NCBI GenBank assembly: GCA_030611625.1
Contig: JAUWPK010000093.1
Location: forward strand, 1 to 10,174
DNA length: 10,174 nucleotides
DNA from: Promethearchaeum sp.
GTDB lineage: Archaea; Asgardarchaeota; Lokiarchaeia; Sigyniarchaeales; Promethearchaeaceae
Direction: 5' to 3'
Shown here: positions 6,638 through 10,174 of the stretch, piece by piece
Numbering within the stretch: position 1 is the stretch's first letter
How the letters are laid out: each line of letters opens with the position of its first letter
Translations under genes and position numbers: made by a program
Notes under the pieces: model-generated
What the model was told of the DNA's origin: nothing
Database searches by the model: none
What the model saw: the letters and a program-made list of their open reading frames with translations, nothing else

Positions 6638-7717
6638 ATGACAAAACTCAGATTTGATGCTATTTTGGAAGATTTTCTTGCAATACCTAAAGCACTTCTA
6701 AGATGCCTTCGCTATTATCTTGCAGATGGAGGAGATGTTCTTAAAAAATTACAACAACATATTGAATCTAAAGGTTATAAAAAAATCATCTTTGTTGGGC
6801 ACACTTATAATTATTTCGCTTCTCTTATCCCATACTATTATATAACAAAAAAACTAAATCCAAGTAAATTTTATAGTGCTAATTTTGAAGTGGCGGATTT
6901 CTTACATCATTTCCACCCTAATAAATATTGTAACGATGTTTTATTTGTTTTTATCTCTGAATCTGGAGAATCCATACAAATTAAGCAATCTATTGAGAAG
7001 TTGAAACAAAAAAATATTAGCTCTGAACAGATATGTGGCGTATCAAATAACTCCGAATCATTTCTTGCAAAAAACAGCCATTTTCATTTTCCTATGATGT
7101 CGGGTTCCCAACAAGTAATCGGTTCAATTTCATATATTACAACTATTCTTATCCTATATATTATTGCTCGTGTTTTTATGAAAGAGGATCCTATATCCTC
7201 AAAAGTAGAAGAAGAGATAAGAAATCTAATTTTTGAAACAAAATTTTATTGCACAGATTGGGCATTTCACTTAAAATCAATTAACGATTTTTTGGGTGTT
7301 GATTATAATAATTTATATTTCATATCAAAAGGTGCAAGCCTTTCTACCGCTTACCAAGGTGCATTAAATTCTAAATCATATGTTCGACTTTTTGGTCAGG
7401 GTTTTAATATCGGATTATTTTTACATGGACCTTTTCAACTAGTTGATGATTCTTTTCGATGCATTCTGGTAATCGGCGATAATACCAGCATTGAAGATAC
7501 TGTCCGTTTAATTGAACTTATTACTAAAAAAATGGGTTCTGGAAAAGTAGTATTAATAAATAATAGTAGAGAATTATCATCTTTAGGTCGTGCAAATCCT
7601 AATGTATGGGTTTTTGAACATACAACAACCAATTCGTTTTTAGCACCCATATTTGAAATATTTGTTATTCAATTTCTATTATTAGACCAAGCATTACGCA
7701 GGGGGGTTATCGAATAA
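6638..7717 (+). CDS. Double SIS-domain phosphosugar-binding protein, GlmS isomerase-like, first of a tandem pair
   Basis: This 359-aa protein resembles the C-terminal isomerase half of glucosamine-6-phosphate synthase (GlmS) without the glutaminase half. The N-terminal helix ILEDFLAIPKAL (9-20) matches the start of that half. SIS domain 1 (about 45-180) has the phosphosugar loop ISESGES (106-112), equivalent to SQSGET of GlmS, and GVSNNSESFLAKNSHFHF (134-151), equivalent to the ITN...SLA segment. SIS domain 2 (about 222-350) has FISKGASLSTAYQGAL (228-243) and GLFLHGPFQLV (259-269). In GlmS the last motif is GELKHGP; here the conserved Glu is Leu. The protein also stops before the GlmS tail PRNLAKSVTVE with its catalytic Lys. 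It is therefore unlikely to be a standard GlmS isomerase. It may be a related deglycase or isomerase, or a sugar-phosphate sensor. The TAATG overlap with the next gene indicates coupled translation with its paralog. Confidence 0.85.
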   Translation: MTKLRFDAILEDFLAIPKALLRCLRYYLADGGDVLKKLQQHIESKGYKKIIFVGHTYNYFASLIPYYYITKKLNPSKFYSANFEVADFLHHFHPNKYCNDVLFVFISESGESIQIKQSIEKLKQKNISSEQICGVSNNSESFLAKNSHFHFPMMSGSQQVIGSISYITTILILYIIARVFMKEDPISSKVEEEIRNLIFETKFYCTDWAFHLKSINDFLGVDYNNLYFISKGASLSTAYQGALNSKSYVRLFGQGFNIGLFLHGPFQLVDDSFRCILVIGDNTSIEDTVRLIELITKKMGSGKVVLINNSRELSSLGRANPNVWVFEHTTTNSFLAPIFEIFVIQFLLLDQALRRGVIE

Positions 7718-8892
7718 TGAATGGAAAGGATAAAAAGGATAAGATAGATAAAAATAATAGTAAAGATAAAACGATTTGGCCTTTTTATTACGAGGACATT
7801 CGTGAAGAATTCCTATCCTTACCAGAATCTCTTGAAAAATGCATTGATAACTATTTTTTCAAAGAAGGAAAGGAACTTATCCATCATATTCAAGAAGTTC
7901 TACCAAAATTGCAGTTCTCTCATGTTGTTTTTATTGGAAATACATTCAATTTCTTCGCTTCAGCGATTCCAAAACATGTTTTAATGACTGAAAAAGAAGG
8001 TGTGCCATTTACTTGGGAAAGCATTGAAGTAACTGAATTTTATGATTATTTTCTTCCAAAAGAACGTAATGAAAGCACTCTTTATATTTTTATTTCCAAA
8101 TCTGGTAAGTCTCGTTTATTGAAAAATGCAATTGAGCAATTGCACATTCTCAACATAGATCCCAATCTCATTTGGTTAGTTACAAATAATGTAAAATCGC
8201 CAATTTCTCCTTTTTGTGGTAATATATTTCCAATACATGTCGATTCTGAAATAGTTTTATCGTCAAAATCTTTTCCACACACAATTATTGTTCTGTATTT
8301 CATTTCACAGATTTTACTTGGAAAAGATCCAATTTCTGATGAGAATCATTCCAAAATTATGAATTTTATATCAGAATTAAAAGATTATAGGATAATTGAA
8401 CCGACACAAACACAGGTTTTGGTTGATTTCTTAGGTCAAGATTTTAAAATTGTATATGTAATTTCTCGAGATCCCATAAGTGAAGCTTCATCCAAATTAC
8501 TAGCTCTTAATGCCAATAGCTTTATAGGCGCAATGTGTGAAGGTATTTCTTTAGGCCTCTTTTTTCACGGACCTTTTCAAATATTTGAGAGAAAACAAAT
8601 TAATACTCAAATAAAATGCATTATGATTGGAGCTTATGAAAAAGATGAAACTGAAAAAGAAACACTTCCCCGCTTAATGGAGTTAATCCGCCAACGTGCA
8701 GGTAGTATGGCTTTAATTAGCAATAATAAACAATTAATGAAGAAATTTCAAGATGAATCTAAGATTATAGTAGTCAATTTTGAATCATATTTTACCCCAC
8801 TAGCACCAATATTTCATTCTTTTATATTCTCTTCAGTTTTACTAAGAATATCTCTAAATAAGGGGCTAATTCGTTCACATAAAAATAAATGA
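7717..8892 (+). CDS. Double SIS-domain phosphosugar-binding protein, second of a tandem pair
   Basis: This is a 391-aa paralog of the preceding protein. A lysine-rich leader of about 20 residues (MNGKDKKDKIDKNN) precedes the shared helix IREEFLSLPESLEKC (28-42). SIS domain 1 (about 65-200) carries FISKSGKS (125-132) in place of the GlmS SQSGET loop. SIS domain 2 (about 240-380) has YVISRDPISEASSKLLAL (247-264) and GLFFHGPFQIF (280-290). Like its partner it lacks the GlmS Glu before HGP and the C-terminal Lys tail. Shared stretches such as HGPFQ, LAPIF and DPIS show that the pair arose by duplication. The start codon shares its A with the upstream stop (TAATG), and a GGGGGG run lies about 10 bases upstream, so the products are probably made in similar amounts. 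A heteromeric SIS complex is plausible, since SIS proteins work as dimers or tetramers. The substrate is unknown. Confidence 0.85.
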   Translation: MNGKDKKDKIDKNNSKDKTIWPFYYEDIREEFLSLPESLEKCIDNYFFKEGKELIHHIQEVLPKLQFSHVVFIGNTFNFFASAIPKHVLMTEKEGVPFTWESIEVTEFYDYFLPKERNESTLYIFISKSGKSRLLKNAIEQLHILNIDPNLIWLVTNNVKSPISPFCGNIFPIHVDSEIVLSSKSFPHTIIVLYFISQILLGKDPISDENHSKIMNFISELKDYRIIEPTQTQVLVDFLGQDFKIVYVISRDPISEASSKLLALNANSFIGAMCEGISLGLFFHGPFQIFERKQINTQIKCIMIGAYEKDETEKETLPRLMELIRQRAGSMALISNNKQLMKKFQDESKIIVVNFESYFTPLAPIFHSFIFSSVLLRISLNKGLIRSHKNK

Positions 8893-8913
8893 AAAAAAAC
8901 AGAGATTGTTGTA

Positions 8914-8917
8914 AGGT
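8914..8917 (+). promoter_or_regulatory. AGGT ribosome binding site deciding the hydrolase start at ATG 8926
   Basis: GTAAGGT ends at 8917, eight bases before ATG 8926. An in-frame TTG at 8917 would overlap this site, so ATG 8926 is the better start. Confidence 0.55.
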
Positions 8918-8925
8918 TGATTTTA

Positions 8926-9744
8926 ATGGACTATCAAACAGGCTATTTTTTGGACGGCAAATATCCGTATCTCAAATTCGGTTCCGGAGAAAAAAAATTG
9001 GTAATATTTCCCCCTAGCCGAGATCTCATGTGCAGTCTGGCGCTTAATCCAGAAAAACAGGTAAAAATCTACCGACAAATGCTCCCCAAGGATTATAATC
9101 GCGAGGTCTTTATTTTGGGGTATGATGTGAATATTTCAGCGGACCGATGGTGCAGGGAGATTGCTGCCGATTTTGCATCATTTATTGATAAAGAGGTTGG
9201 GCCTGCTATCATTGTGGGCATTTCCTACGGGGGTGCGGTTGCTATTCCGTTCGCAGATCAAAATCCCGAATTGACCGAAAAACTGTTATTGCTCGTCTCG
9301 GCTTATGGACTGTCAAATAATGGTGTGATTTTGTGCAGAAATCTCATTGATATTGCCAAGAGAAAGGGATTAAGGCGGGTACAGCTGGAAATTGACAATC
9401 TAATATTGAATCGCTGGATTCGAGTTTTAATTAAGGTAACTCACTTTGTGGAATGGGATATAAAGAAAAAGAGAACCAACTCCCCCGAGACGTTCATCAA
9501 TGCCTACACCCATATTGCAAATTACCCCATAGGCTTGAAACCTCACCTCTCAGGGATCACTGCACCAACATTAATTATTGGAGGAGACCAAGATCAATTT
9601 TTTTCCATTTCCCGGTTTGAAGAGACCGCCAAGCTCATTCCGAATTCGAAACTTGTATTTATCGAAGATGCGGGGCACCCCGCACCTTTAGAACAACCAA
9701 AACTAGTGAAAAAAGAAGTGCTCAAATTTCTCGGACTTTCGTGA
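8926..9744 (+). CDS. Alpha/beta-fold hydrolase of unknown substrate
   Basis: This is a 272-aa alpha/beta hydrolase, counted from ATG 8926. The nucleophile elbow is GISYGG (98-103) with Ser100. The likely acid is Asp223 in GGDQDQFFS (219-227), and the catalytic His is His251 in DAGHPAPLEQP (248-258). The C-terminal TLIIGGDQD...FIEDAGHPAPLEQPK...FL pattern is standard for the family. A helical lid lies about 130-205. There is no signal peptide or membrane span, so it is probably cytoplasmic. The family includes esterases, lipases, thioesterases and C-C hydrolases, and the sequence does not choose among them. It follows the SIS pair by 33 bp on the same strand and could be co-transcribed. However, its base composition differs: hand counts give 45-48% GC in 60-base blocks at 9181, 9241 and 9481, against 20% at 8341. 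That suggests separate ancestry or recent arrival. Confidence 0.9.
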   Translation: MDYQTGYFLDGKYPYLKFGSGEKKLVIFPPSRDLMCSLALNPEKQVKIYRQMLPKDYNREVFILGYDVNISADRWCREIAADFASFIDKEVGPAIIVGISYGGAVAIPFADQNPELTEKLLLLVSAYGLSNNGVILCRNLIDIAKRKGLRRVQLEIDNLILNRWIRVLIKVTHFVEWDIKKKRTNSPETFINAYTHIANYPIGLKPHLSGITAPTLIIGGDQDQFFSISRFEETAKLIPNSKLVFIEDAGHPAPLEQPKLVKKEVLKFLGLS

Positions 9745-9760
9745 GAAATTACATGGTTTG

Positions 9761-9810
9761 TCTGCATTGGTTGCAGAAGGTTGCCCCTGGGCATCAGAGC
9801 AGTAATTGCT
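9761..9810. repeat. Small inverted repeats in the convergent gap
   Basis: Three short symmetric elements lie between the convergent hydrolase and GTPase genes: TCTGCA-TTGGT-TGCAGA (9761-9777, perfect 6-bp stem), TGCCC-CT-GGGCA (9782-9793) and AGCA-GTAAT-TGCT (9798-9810). The first could form a hairpin near the end of the hydrolase transcript. There is no following T-run, so a conventional terminator is not supported. Confidence 0.35.
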
Positions 9811-9836
9811 ACCGTCCACTAATGCGAATTTCTACT

Positions 9837-10174
9837 CTAACTTAACCCTTCTTCTTTCTTATAAACTTCAAGAGCTAATTTCATAAATGCATCCTGAATT
9901 CCCTTACCCGTTTTTGCAGAACATTCTACATATCCAATGAACCCACGCTCTTCAGCATACTTCTTCGCATCTTCAAACTTTACTCGCCGTTCTAAATCGA
10001 GTTTATTGCCCACAAGCAATACTGGAACTTTACGCCCAACGTTCTCATCAAGATCCTCCACCCATTTGTCAAGATTCGTGAATGAAACAGGGTTGTTTAT
10101 ATCAAAACAAAGCAAAGCACCTTTTGCATCTCGATAATACATCCCGCGAATTTTATCATAGTGCTGTTGGCCAG
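9837..10174 (-). CDS. Ras/Rab-type small GTPase, C-terminal 111 residues, N-terminus beyond window
   Basis: The frame is open to the right edge, so the P-loop and switch I are missing. The visible part begins within the G3 motif: GQQHYDKIRGMYYRDAKGAL matches the DxxGQ...YYRxAxGAL region of Ras/Rab proteins, with the catalytic Gln present. G4 is NKLD (in LLVGNKLDLERR) and G5 is SAK (in ECSAKTGKG). The C-terminal helix AFMKLALEVYKKEEGLS ends without cysteines, so there is no prenylation site of the eukaryotic type. An internal ATG at 10142 is not the true start, since homology continues upstream of it. Such GTPases are abundant in Asgard archaea and may act in membrane or cytoskeleton-linked switching. 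GC is about 40% by hand count at 9961-10020. Confidence 0.93.
   Translation of the reverse strand, partial: GQQHYDKIRGMYYRDAKGALLCFDINNPVSFTNLDKWVEDLDENVGRKVPVLLVGNKLDLERRVKFEDAKKYAEERGFIGYVECSAKTGKGIQDAFMKLALEVYKKEEGLS

Noticed and set aside
6638..7717. Annotation as glmS (glucosamine-6-phosphate synthase)
   Set aside because: There is no glutaminase domain, the conserved Glu before HGP is missing and the C-terminal tail with the catalytic Lys is absent.
8917..8925. TTG start giving a 275-aa hydrolase
   Set aside because: The TTG overlaps the AGGT ribosome site, whereas ATG 8926 is spaced correctly behind it.
9745..9836. tRNA gene or tRNA-derived attachment site
   Set aside because: No acceptor stem, T-loop GTTCRA sequence or cloverleaf could be built.

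Overview
The window looks like a piece of an AT-rich archaeal chromosome. It encodes both subunits of the archaea-specific replicative DNA polymerase D and an Orc1/Cdc6 initiator. It also carries a Ras/Rab-type small GTPase with eukaryote-like G3, G4 and G5 motifs. That combination, the roughly 20-30% GC over most of the window and the archaeal-style signals (GGTGA ribosome sites, AT-rich TATA elements) suggest an Asgard archaeon (Promethearchaeota), or less likely another archaeal lineage rich in small GTPases. The lineage is inferred from gene content, not from a marker tree.

Layout. (1) 1-5339 is a replication block. The N-terminal 439 codons of the PolD large subunit DP2 read leftward off the window. 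DP1, the small subunit, diverges from it across a 207-bp promoter region. DP1 overlaps by 4 bp a 227-aa protein with a possible winged-helix N-terminus and a SWIM-like HxC...CxH zinc motif at its C-terminus. That gene converges on orc1/cdc6 and the two stop codons overlap. (2) 5340-5655 is a gene-free, very AT-rich stretch beside orc1/cdc6. It holds a perfect 10-bp inverted repeat and two inverted G-string 13-mers, and is the best replication-origin candidate here. (3) 5656-6504 is an unrecognised multi-pass membrane protein on the minus strand. (4) 6638-8892 is a two-gene operon of tandem SIS-domain paralogs resembling the isomerase half of GlmS but lacking residues needed for that activity. 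Three ATTACAAAC repeats precede it. (5) 8926-9744 is an alpha/beta hydrolase with clearly higher GC than its upstream neighbours. It converges on the truncated small GTPase at 9837-10174 across a hairpin-bearing gap.

How it works together. DP1 and DP2 form the PolD holoenzyme and Orc1/Cdc6 marks and opens origins. The 227-aa protein is translationally coupled to DP1, so it is a candidate PolD accessory or repair factor. The SIS pair probably binds a phosphosugar as a heteromer, either catalytically or as a sensor. No rRNA, tRNA, CRISPR array or insertion sequence was recognised.
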